From NCBI GenBank assembly GCA_035938215.1, contig DASZHC010000195.1, positions 1 to 20,100 on the forward strand: 20,100 nt of DNA, given 5' to 3'. The translations under genes and the position numbers were made by a program. The DNA is from DASZHC01 sp035938215. Its GTDB lineage: Bacteria; Verrucomicrobiota; Verrucomicrobiia; Chthoniobacterales; JAFAMB01. The notes under the pieces are model-generated. The model was not told the DNA's origin. It worked only from the letters and a program-made list of their open reading frames with translations, and made no database searches. Below are positions 14,021 through 20,100 of this stretch, piece after piece; the stretch's first letter is position 1, and each line of letters begins with the position of its first letter.

Positions 14021-16114
14021 ATGTTTCTGCACATTGTGAACAAGGCTCAATGGGAATCTAAAATTGTGAACTGGCCCTCACTTGAGGGGTCTCCGATCCC
14101 TTTGGGAGTGACCTATATCCCTGAAGAGCGAGCCTATAACTTTGCGCTTTATTCAAAAAACGCGACGGAAGTGACGTTGCTTCTTTATAACAAGGAGGAC
14201 TATGTCACCCCTTTGATCGATGTGTGGCTTGAGCCGTTGAGCCACAAGACCAAACGAGTTTGGCATTGCCGCATCAAAGAAACCGAGCTCCAGGACGCGT
14301 ACTACTACGCCTATCGAGTTGGCGGCCCAAAACGCAGCGGCTATGACCGGTGGAATTCTTTCGATCCGGAAAAAATTCTTCTTGATCCGTATGCGAAGGG
14401 CATTTTTTTTCCTCCCGGCTTTCGTCGCGAAGCAGCGAAGAGGCCGGGAACCAATGCCGGCCGCGCACCCCTCGGCGTTTTTCGATTTGACGACTCCGAT
14501 TTCGCATGGGGAGAGGATAAGCCTCCATTACACTATTCGGATGCCATTATCTATGAACTCCACGTGAAAGGATTCACTGCAAGCAGCACCAGCGAAGTGA
14601 GACAATCCGTCCGCGGAACCTACGCCGGCTTAATCGAGAAAATTCCTTACCTGGAGGAACTCGGGGTCACAATTGTCGAATTGATGCCCGTGCATCAATT
14701 CGATCCCCAGGAAGGAAATTATTGGGGCTATATGACCTTGAATTTTTTCTCACCGCATCGGGCATACGCTTCGAAACAAGAAAGCGCGGCAGCAGAGTTT
14801 AAAGAGATGGTGAAAGCTCTTCATCAGGCAGAGATCGAAGTAATTCTGGATGTCGTCTATAACCACACCGCAGAAGGAGATGATACGGGACCAACCTATT
14901 CCTTCAAAGGAATCGATAACGCGAGTTTCTATCTACTTTCTCAGGATGCCGCCCGCCCCTATGCGAACTATTCGGGCACAGGAAATACGTTGAATTGCAC
15001 GGACCCTTTCATCCGCAATCTCATTCTCGACAGTCTCCGATATTGGGTCACCGAAATGCATGTCGACGGATTTCGCTTCGACCTGGCGTCGATCCTCACG
15101 CGCTCTGAAGATGGTTCGATCGATTGGGACGATCCGCCTTTGCTTTCCGCGATCCGTACCGACCCGGTGCTAAGTCGCGCTCGTCTTATTGCCGAGCCGT
15201 GGGACGCGGGAGGTGCCTATCAATTGGGCACAAGTTTTCCAGGGATGTTCTGGCACCAATGGAATGGAAAATTTCGAGATGATATTCGCCGTTTTGTTCG
15301 CGGCGACCTCGGAATGGTGCCCGCGGTTATGCAACGCCTCTACGGCAGTGACGATCTTTTTCCTGACAGAGTTGAAGAAGCGCGCCGCCCCTTTTACAGC
15401 ATCAACTACGTCGTCTCGCATGACGGATTCACGTTGTATGATCTTGTGTCGTATAACGCGCCGCACAATGAGGCTAATGGACACAACAACGCTGATGGGC
15501 CTGCTGATAATTACAGCTGGAATTGTGGTTCGGAAGGCGACAAAGACCTCCTGCCAGAAGTTGCGGCCTTGCGCAAGCGCCAAGCCAAAAACATATGCTG
15601 TCTGCTAATGCTATCAAACGGCATTCCGATGTTCACCGCCGGCGATGAATTTCTGCATACCCAGGGAGGCAACAACAATCCTTACAATCAGGATAGCGAA
15701 ATCACATGGCTGAATTGGAAACGCCTCCGCGAGTATTCGGACATCTTTCGTTTCTTCCGGCTCATGATCGCTTTCCGGAAGGCTCATCCGACCATTTGTA
15801 GAAGCCGATTCTGGCGCGAAGATATTCGATGGCGCGGAGTCGAAGCCTCCATTGATCTGTCATACCATTCTCAAACTATCGCCTATTATCTTAACGGGAA
15901 ATGCCAGAGTGACGTCGATCTCTACGTAATGATCAATGCGTATACGGAGCCTCTTCGATTTACGATTTTCGACGGACTTCACAAACCTTGGTTTCGCGTT
16001 GTGGATACAAGCGTTGCGTCCCCAAATGACATCTGTGTGCCCGGCGACGAAATGCAGATTATTGGTTCGACCTACCTGGTCCAGCCAAGATCGATCGTCG
16101 TTTTAATGCAATAG
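14021..16114 (+). CDS. glgX: Glycogen debranching enzyme, GlgX/isoamylase type
   Basis: Hydrolyses alpha-1,6 branch points of glycogen or limit dextrins in the cytosol. The 697-aa protein has an N-terminal CBM48-like domain (about 25-140) and a GH13 catalytic barrel. Landmarks are VVYNHTAEG (278-286), nucleophile D354 in DGFRFDLA, acid/base E392 in IAEPWDAGG, and transition-state residue D468 in SHDGFTLYD; a C-terminal beta domain follows. The first 20 residues exceed the usual GlgX start. GTG codons at residues 6 and 16 are alternatives, and a GAGG lies only 3 nt before the ATG. No other glycogen genes are in the window, so regulation with glgC, glgA or glgP cannot be judged. Confidence 0.94.
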   Translation: MFLHIVNKAQWESKIVNWPSLEGSPIPLGVTYIPEERAYNFALYSKNATEVTLLLYNKEDYVTPLIDVWLEPLSHKTKRVWHCRIKETELQDAYYYAYRVGGPKRSGYDRWNSFDPEKILLDPYAKGIFFPPGFRREAAKRPGTNAGRAPLGVFRFDDSDFAWGEDKPPLHYSDAIIYELHVKGFTASSTSEVRQSVRGTYAGLIEKIPYLEELGVTIVELMPVHQFDPQEGNYWGYMTLNFFSPHRAYASKQESAAAEFKEMVKALHQAEIEVILDVVYNHTAEGDDTGPTYSFKGIDNASFYLLSQDAARPYANYSGTGNTLNCTDPFIRNLILDSLRYWVTEMHVDGFRFDLASILTRSEDGSIDWDDPPLLSAIRTDPVLSRARLIAEPWDAGGAYQLGTSFPGMFWHQWNGKFRDDIRRFVRGDLGMVPAVMQRLYGSDDLFPDRVEEARRPFYSINYVVSHDGFTLYDLVSYNAPHNEANGHNNADGPADNYSWNCGSEGDKDLLPEVAALRKRQAKNICCLLMLSNGIPMFTAGDEFLHTQGGNNNPYNQDSEITWLNWKRLREYSDIFRFFRLMIAFRKAHPTICRSRFWREDIRWRGVEASIDLSYHSQTIAYYLNGKCQSDVDLYVMINAYTEPLRFTIFDGLHKPWFRVVDTSVASPNDICVPGDEMQIIGSTYLVQPRSIVVLMQ

Positions 16115-16135
16115 AGAAGATGATGCGTACGCCAT

Positions 16136-16164
16136 GGGAGGGACGGCCTCCGTGCCGTCCCATT
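16136..16164 (-). repeat. REP-like palindrome, copy 3 (reverse orientation)
   Basis: Contains GGGACGGCCTCCGTGCCGTC then CC. Its reverse complement matches copy 4 at 16196-16229 over a 25-bp identical core, so the two copies face each other about 35 bp apart. Confidence 0.75.
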
Positions 16165-16195
16165 CTTCTCCTTGTTACGAGGGCCAAATGATGAG

Positions 16196-16229
16196 TCGGA
16201 CGGCACGGAGGCCGTCCCTCCCTAAATGA
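16196..16229 (+). repeat. REP-like palindrome, copy 4
   Basis: GGACGGCACGGAGGCCGTCC followed by CTCCCTAAATGA; 7-bp stem GGACGGC/GCCGTCC. With copy 3 it forms a larger inverted pair between the convergent 3' ends of glgX and bcp, where it could fold into a long hairpin and protect or end both transcripts. Confidence 0.75.
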
Positions 16230-16280
16230 AACGAATTCCTCGGCGGGCGTGAAGACGGTTTGCACAGCCGATTACCTGAA

Positions 16281-16814
16281 CTATTCACCCCGCTGCGCCA
16301 AAACGGCCAATACATCCTGCGCCTGCTTGTCCGTCGACGCTTTCGTGTCCATCCATATCAGTTTTCCATCCTTAAACAAATAGGCTTGCCGGGCGGCGAA
16401 ACCGTTTAGGAGTATGGGAACGCCAAAGGCGCCTGTAACCTTTTTGTCGCGGTCGGACAGAAGCTCGAATGGCAGTCGCTCTGCCTCCTGGAACTTTTTC
16501 TGAGAATCGACCGTATCGAGACTGACGCCGACGACCTTTACCCCTTTATGCTGCAACTCTTCATACGCGTCCCGCAGACTGCAAGCCTGAGCCGTGCATC
16601 CGCGTGTGAATGCTTTCGGATAGAAATAAATGAGAAAATATCCGCTCCCAGCAGCCTCGACCAGATTCACCGGCTTTCCGTCCTGGTCCTCTGTAGTGAC
16701 TCCAGGAATCGGATCGCCGATCTTAAGCTTCCCATTAGACTGCTGATTCGAAACCGCCCATGCGCCCACAACAAGGCCTGCAAGGCAAAGCAGAAAGGCC
16801 AGTTTTAACTTCAT
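16281..16814 (-). CDS. bcp: Exported peroxiredoxin, Bcp/PrxQ type
   Basis: Thiol peroxidase that reduces hydrogen peroxide and organic peroxides. The 177-aa protein begins with a clear signal peptide (MKLK, hydrophobic 5-20, likely cleavage after AWA at 20). The AhpC/TSA fold carries the peroxidatic cysteine C73 and the resolving cysteine C78 in RGCTAQACSLRD, the PrxQ spacing, within YFYPKAFTRGC. The family is usually cytoplasmic, so the signal peptide is notable and puts the enzyme in the periplasm. Its ATG lies 2 nt after the msrA stop, and an AGGAGGAG stretch inside the end of msrA serves as the likely ribosome site. Last gene of msrB-msrA-bcp. Confidence 0.9.
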   Translation of the reverse strand: MKLKLAFLLCLAGLVVGAWAVSNQQSNGKLKIGDPIPGVTTEDQDGKPVNLVEAAGSGYFLIYFYPKAFTRGCTAQACSLRDAYEELQHKGVKVVGVSLDTVDSQKKFQEAERLPFELLSDRDKKVTGAFGVPILLNGFAARQAYLFKDGKLIWMDTKASTDKQAQDVLAVLAQRGE

Positions 16815-16816
16815 TC

Positions 16817-17434
16817 CTAGTGCTTCTCCTCCTGCAGCATTTTTTCAAACTTTCTTACCTTGGGCGCAACTACAATGCGGCAGTATCCTTGCGTCGGATT
16901 TTTTGCGAAATAGTCCTGATGATAATCTTCAGCTCTGTAAAAGGCCTGAAGCGGAGCAATTTCAGTGACGATCGGATCGGGCCAATCTTTCTGCGCCTCT
17001 TTTTTGATATCTTCGGCGATAGCCTTTTGTGTCGCATCGCGATATAAAATGATGGACCGGTAGGAGGTGCCCACATCGGCGCCTTGCCTATTCAGCGTCG
17101 TTGGGTCATGCGCATGAAAAAATTTTCGGAGCAAATCCGCATAGGTCACCACTGATGGATCAAATTCCACCTGGATCACCTCTGCGTGGCCGGTGGTTTC
17201 TGTGCAGACCTGTTCATAAGTGGGGTTCTTTGTCGTTCCTCCGGCATACCCGGAGAGAACCGAGTTGACACCCTGAACCAACTTGAATTGGGCATCGAGA
17301 CACCAAAAGCAGCCGCCACCGAACACCGCGGTTTCCGTATGAGACGAGGATTTTGTATCGTTCATTTCTGCAGCACAAATGGATGCGATTCCCAGCAAAC
17401 TAGCAAGGAGCAACACTCTAGCAAAGATCTTCAT
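16817..17434 (-). CDS. msrA: Exported peptide methionine-S-sulfoxide reductase MsrA
   Basis: Repairs the S epimer of methionine sulfoxide in proteins. The 205-aa protein has an N-terminal signal peptide (1 to about 22, MKIFARVLLLASLLGIASICAA). The catalytic motif is GGGCFWC with C42 as the nucleophile and C45 nearby; a later cysteine, C185 in QGYCRIVV, is a candidate resolving residue. The segments SGYAGG, GHAEVIQVEFDP and FFHAHDPTTLNRQGADVGTSYRS are typical. Start ATG at 17434, with a GGCAGG about 5 nt upstream on the minus strand. It starts 27 nt after msrB and is followed by bcp after 2 nt, so the three are almost certainly one transcript. Confidence 0.95.
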   Translation of the reverse strand: MKIFARVLLLASLLGIASICAAEMNDTKSSSHTETAVFGGGCFWCLDAQFKLVQGVNSVLSGYAGGTTKNPTYEQVCTETTGHAEVIQVEFDPSVVTYADLLRKFFHAHDPTTLNRQGADVGTSYRSIILYRDATQKAIAEDIKKEAQKDWPDPIVTEIAPLQAFYRAEDYHQDYFAKNPTQGYCRIVVAPKVRKFEKMLQEEKH

Positions 17435-17461
17435 AAAAGCCTGCCGATAGCAAAGCCAGCT

Positions 17462-17989
17462 CTAGCGAAAGAGTTTAAGGTACTCGCCGTAACCCTCTTC
17501 TTCGAGCTTCTCGACGGGAATAAAACGGAGGGCCGCTGAATTCATGCAGTACCGTAATCCTGTGGGGCGGGGGCCGTCATCGAATACATGTCCGAGATGG
17601 GCATCACTTTTCGTTCCTCGGACCTCGGTTCGCTCCATGCCCAAGGAGCGGTCCGACTTTTCGGTCACAACGGCTGGATCAATCGGCTTAGTGAAACTCG
17701 GCCAGCCCGTGCCCGAATCGAATTTGTCGTTGGAACTAAAGAGTGCAATTCCTGAAATCACGTCAACGTAGATTCCCTTTGCGTGATTATCCCAATACGC
17801 ATTTCGGAAAGGAGGCTCCGTTCCCTCCTGCTTCGTCACGTAATATTGTTGAGGAGTGAGTTTCTGTTTCAGTTCGTTTTCGGAAATTTTGGACATATCA
17901 GTTCGCGCATGAGGCACATTTTGACAGAAGGAAGTTGAGACGAAAACAAAAGTCGTCATTGCAACCCCCAGGTAAAAGCGGTTTCTCAT
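17462..17989 (-). CDS. msrB: Exported peptide methionine-R-sulfoxide reductase MsrB
   Basis: Repairs the R epimer of methionine sulfoxide, complementing MsrA. The 175-aa protein has an N-terminal signal peptide (MRNR then hydrophobic to about residue 22). The MsrB domain shows GIYVDVISGIALFSS, SGTGWPSF, GTKSDAHLGHVFDDGP and catalytic C148 in RYCMNSAALRF. The CxxC zinc pairs of the zinc-binding subtype are absent. Position 94 is Thr where many MsrBs carry the resolving Cys (GCGWPSF), so it may act as a one-Cys enzyme. The first ATG (17989) gives a proper positively charged signal-peptide start. AAGGAG lies 13 nt before it. First of msrB-msrA-bcp; uspA ends 97 bp upstream in the same direction. 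Confidence 0.95.
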   Translation of the reverse strand: MRNRFYLGVAMTTFVFVSTSFCQNVPHARTDMSKISENELKQKLTPQQYYVTKQEGTEPPFRNAYWDNHAKGIYVDVISGIALFSSNDKFDSGTGWPSFTKPIDPAVVTEKSDRSLGMERTEVRGTKSDAHLGHVFDDGPRPTGLRYCMNSAALRFIPVEKLEEEGYGEYLKLFR

Positions 17990-18086
17990 GAGGTTTAGCG
18001 ATCTCCTTAGATCATAAGAGCGCGCAATCGGTTCGATTATTCCTGGTGTACTCCTAAAACAGCATCCGGGAGCAAAATCATCGGCC

Positions 18087-18518
18087 TTAACTCTTATGGG
18101 AGGCCCGAATCAGAAGTACTGGAATATTTGTGCGATGACGCACACTGCGCGTGACGCTGCCAAGGACAAAATCGGCAACCAGACCGTGGCCATGTGTCGC
18201 CATGGCAATCAGATCGCATCCTATGTCCTCAGCGAATTTGATTATTTCGTCGGCCGGTTCTCCCCATGCCAAGTGGGCGGAGGCAAGAATGTCTAGATTC
18301 TTCAACTCGCCTTCACGCCTGCTTAAATACTCCACGTCCTCACGCATTTCCTTCGAAGGCGCCAACTTCAATTGATCATAATTGCGGGCGACGTAGCCGT
18401 CAGCAACGTGGATCAGACTCACACGCGCACTGGACGTCTTAGCCAGCTTTACCACATGCTCCAGCACGGTATCGTCGGCCGGCGAATTTTCCAGGGGAAC
18501 AAGGATATGCGAGTACAT
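18087..18518 (-). CDS. Universal stress protein, UspA family
   Basis: A single-domain Usp of 143 aa with the Rossmann-like alpha/beta fold: first strand ILVPLENS (5-12) and last strand PVLLIRAS. The nucleotide-binding loop G-2x-G-9x-G-S is nearly intact as A107-TH-G110, nine residues, then G120-S121; the first Gly is Ala. It could still bind ATP, but this cannot be settled from sequence. Role: stress tolerance, probably as a nucleotide-sensing or chaperone-like homodimer. It lies upstream of msrB in the same direction (97 bp), so co-expression with the oxidative repair set is possible, and is divergent from the thioesterase gene. Confidence 0.92.
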   Translation of the reverse strand: MYSHILVPLENSPADDTVLEHVVKLAKTSSARVSLIHVADGYVARNYDQLKLAPSKEMREDVEYLSRREGELKNLDILASAHLAWGEPADEIIKFAEDIGCDLIAMATHGHGLVADFVLGSVTRSVRHRTNIPVLLIRASHKS

Positions 18519-18672
18519 GAAGCGGTTTCCGCAAACATCAAGCCAAGCAAAATAACAACCTGAGACACGGCGAAATCAAGAGGCGTAGGAAAATTTAGCC
18601 CGACCTTCTCTTAAAACTCTGAGGTTTTTGCTTGGTGCATCGGGATGTGATCGTATCGTTAGACTCACAGCT

Positions 18673-19119
18673 ATGCAGGAGCCGCACCAATCTCCCAAGG
18701 GTGAACCATTGATCCGGACGATTGCTATGCCGGCTGATGCAAATCCCTCCGGCGACATTTTTGGCGGTTGGCTGATGGCGCAAATGGACCTGACGGCAGC
18801 AAATGCCGCGGCTCGGCGAGCCCGGGGTCGTTGTGTCACCGCTGCTGTCGATGGGATGGTATTTCACCACCCAGTATTTGTGGGCGACGAAGTCAGTTTG
18901 TACGCGGAGATAGTACGGGTCGGCCGTACGTCGCTGACGATTCGAGTGGAAGCATGGCGTCGCAGCCCGATCGAGATCGCGATGCAAAAAGTCACCGAAG
19001 CAACTTTCACATTCGTGGCCATTAACGGAAACCGTAAACCCCGCCCGGTGTTTCCGGAGGGTGCCTATGAAACGAATGTCGAATCCGAAAAGGATCGACG
19101 GCCGACAGATCACGCCTGA
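18673..19119 (+). CDS. Acyl-CoA thioesterase, YciA-like hotdog fold
   Basis: Hydrolyses acyl-CoA esters in the cytosol. The 148-aa protein aligns by eye with E. coli YciA: IRTIAMPADANPSGDIFGGWL (14-34), the hotdog helix with D39 as the probable catalytic acid, the strand VDGMVFHHPVFVGDEV, and a C-terminal strand TEATFTFVAI. A longer frame from ATG at 18628 is open, but the extra 15 residues match nothing in the family, so ATG at 18673 is preferred; TATCGT about 13 nt before it could be a -10 box. The following gene starts 14 bp after its stop. Confidence 0.9.
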   Translation: MQEPHQSPKGEPLIRTIAMPADANPSGDIFGGWLMAQMDLTAANAAARRARGRCVTAAVDGMVFHHPVFVGDEVSLYAEIVRVGRTSLTIRVEAWRRSPIEIAMQKVTEATFTFVAINGNRKPRPVFPEGAYETNVESEKDRRPTDHA

Positions 19120-19133
19120 GTGGAATAGATAAC

Positions 19134-19799
19134 GTGCAATCGCATTTTTATGATCGGGTTGAAGCGGGGCGGCTTCTGGCCCACGAACTCCGGAGGTACG
19201 CGGGGCGTACCGATGTTCTGGTCCTTGCGCTACCCCGGGGAGGCGTGCCGGTCGGCTTTCAGGTCGCGAGCGAACTCAAGGCTCCGCTCGACGTTTTTCT
19301 CGTACGGAAACTCGGTGTGCCCGGACACGAAGAATTGGCCATGGGCGCAATTGCCAGCGGCGGTGTTCGAGTTCTAAATGAAGATGTTATCCGGCGTATT
19401 CCGATTTCCGAAGAGACGATCGAGCGAGTGGCGGCGAGGGAACAAGTCGAACTGCGGCGCCGGGAACTTGCCTACCGCAATGATGCTCCTCCAACCGACA
19501 TCAGCGGCAAAACCGTCATTTTGGTTGACGATGGGATAGCGACCGGTTCGACCATGTGTGCCGCAATCGCCGCCCTGAAAAAAAACAATCCGGCCCGAAT
19601 CGTGGTAGGCACACCGACGGCGCCAAGATCGTGTCAAAAAGATCTGGGACCGGATGTGGACGAGCTTGTGGTCGTTACAAAACCAGAACCGTTTTATTCG
19701 GTCGGTCAGGCGTACCAAGTCTTCGATCAGACATCTGACGAGGAAGTGCGCGCGCTTCTCGCCCGGTCAAAACAACGGCTACGGAAAGATCTGAGTTAG
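19134..19799 (+). CDS. Phosphoribosyltransferase-family protein
   Basis: A 221-aa type I PRTase-fold protein. The PRPP-binding loop is VDDGIATGST (131-140) after the hydrophobic strand KTVIL. LALPRGGVPVGFQVA (31-45) and DVFLVRKLGVPGHEELAMGAI (53-73) are typical of the predicted PRTase group COG1926, whose substrate is not established. Start GTG at 19134; the N-terminus FYDRVEAGRLLAHEL fits the family. It follows the thioesterase by 14 bp and is probably co-transcribed. In some bacteria this family is fused to or beside stress-related hydrolases; here the uspA neighbour is divergent. Confidence 0.88.
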   Translation: MQSHFYDRVEAGRLLAHELRRYAGRTDVLVLALPRGGVPVGFQVASELKAPLDVFLVRKLGVPGHEELAMGAIASGGVRVLNEDVIRRIPISEETIERVAAREQVELRRRELAYRNDAPPTDISGKTVILVDDGIATGSTMCAAIAALKKNNPARIVVGTPTAPRSCQKDLGPDVDELVVVTKPEPFYSVGQAYQVFDQTSDEEVRALLARSKQRLRKDLS

Positions 19800-19820
19800 C
19801 TTCCCAAACTGGAGGGCGTT

Positions 19821-19839
19821 CCCTTCGCAGCAGGGTTTT
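19821..19839 (+). terminator. Weak terminator-like hairpin after the PRTase gene
   Basis: CCCT (19821-19824) and AGGG (19832-19835) with a 7-nt loop, followed directly by TTTT, 22 nt after the stop. The stem is short, so confidence is low. Confidence 0.3.
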
Positions 19840-20032
19840 AAAATTGAAGGTCGGCTGAGTGAAGCTGTGCATGAAGCAACCGGCGCTGCCTTCGGTTTGG
19901 CTATTCATATCTGACTGGAATCGTTTTCCTGGATAGGGGTAGGGACGAAGGAAGCTTCGCTCCCTCCGAACCGAATGGGCGGTTTTCCCGCGTTCGGCTC
20001 TCCAGTTGGTGGTTAACTTTCAAGAAGATCGG

Positions 20033-20056
20033 CAAGCCACCAAGTGGGCTTGTTTT
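20033..20056 (+). terminator. Terminator-like hairpin with T-run
   Basis: CAAGCCAC (20033-20040) pairs with GTGGGCTTG (20044-20052) with one bulged base and a short loop, followed by TTTT. No gene on the plus strand ends nearby, so its purpose is unclear. Confidence 0.3.
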
Positions 20057-20100
20057 AAGGAATACAAGTCCATCGTGGTGAAGTAGGCGTTTGGCCAGCG

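Larger units (their letters stand above)
19800..20100. other. Gene-free end of window
   Basis: About 300 bases with no credible gene on either strand. It holds a weak terminator-like hairpin (19821-19839), a bulged hairpin AGGGA-CGAAG/CTTCG-C-TCCCT (19941-19965) preceded by GGGGT, which resembles the GGTAGGG-ended repeats, and a terminator-like hairpin at 20033-20056. Confidence 0.55.

Noticed and set aside
18595..19113. Minus-strand 172-codon frame opposite the thioesterase gene
   Set aside because: The plus-strand frame matches the YciA family clearly; the antisense frame has no recognisable motif.

Overview
The window looks like chromosomal DNA of a Gram-negative, probably soil or freshwater, Verrucomicrobiota bacterium (Chthoniobacterales-like). 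That placement is an inference. It rests on remembered resemblance of the tyrosine recombinase and of the 30-residue basic protein at 3314-3406 to verrucomicrobial proteins, on mostly weak Shine-Dalgarno signals, and on the many short palindromic repeats between genes. No rRNA or other firm marker is present. Most of the window is ordinary housekeeping sequence. I found no CRISPR array, defence island, toxin-antitoxin pair or biosynthetic cluster.

Layout. 1-1382: a tyrosine recombinase and a tRNA-Gln(TTG), both on the minus strand, with the tRNA 3' end facing the recombinase start. This is how an integrative element looks at a tRNA boundary; the rest of it would lie left of the window. 1383-1721: gene-free, with repeats. 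1722-3406: a 30-aa very basic protein followed by gpmI (glycolysis), minus strand. 3407-3749: gene-free, with repeats. 3750-5489: an assimilatory-type sulfite reductase hemoprotein, minus strand, preceded by a perfect 20-bp inverted repeat in its probable leader. 5598-6330: gene-free and rich in repeats. 6331-10078: plus-strand run dapF-dapA-dapB-folK-panB with 4-bp stop/start overlaps at two junctions; it covers the diaminopimelate/lysine branch plus one step each of folate and pantothenate synthesis. 10305-12792: recN (minus) and a PhnP-like metallo-beta-lactamase-fold hydrolase (plus), divergent. 12995-16114: a GNAT protein (minus) and a GlgX-type glycogen debranching enzyme (plus), divergent. 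16281-17989: minus-strand run msrB-msrA-bcp, all three with signal peptides, so an exported oxidative-damage repair and peroxide-removal set. A universal stress protein lies upstream in the same direction. 18673-19799: a YciA-like acyl-CoA thioesterase and a phosphoribosyltransferase-family protein (plus). 19800-20100: no gene seen.

The points most worth a second look are the perfect hairpin ahead of the sulfite reductase, the tRNA-Gln/recombinase boundary, the 30-aa protein, at least two families of dispersed palindromic repeats (one forming an inverted pair between convergent genes), and several starts where a promoter -10-like box lies so close to the start codon that the mRNA may be leaderless.
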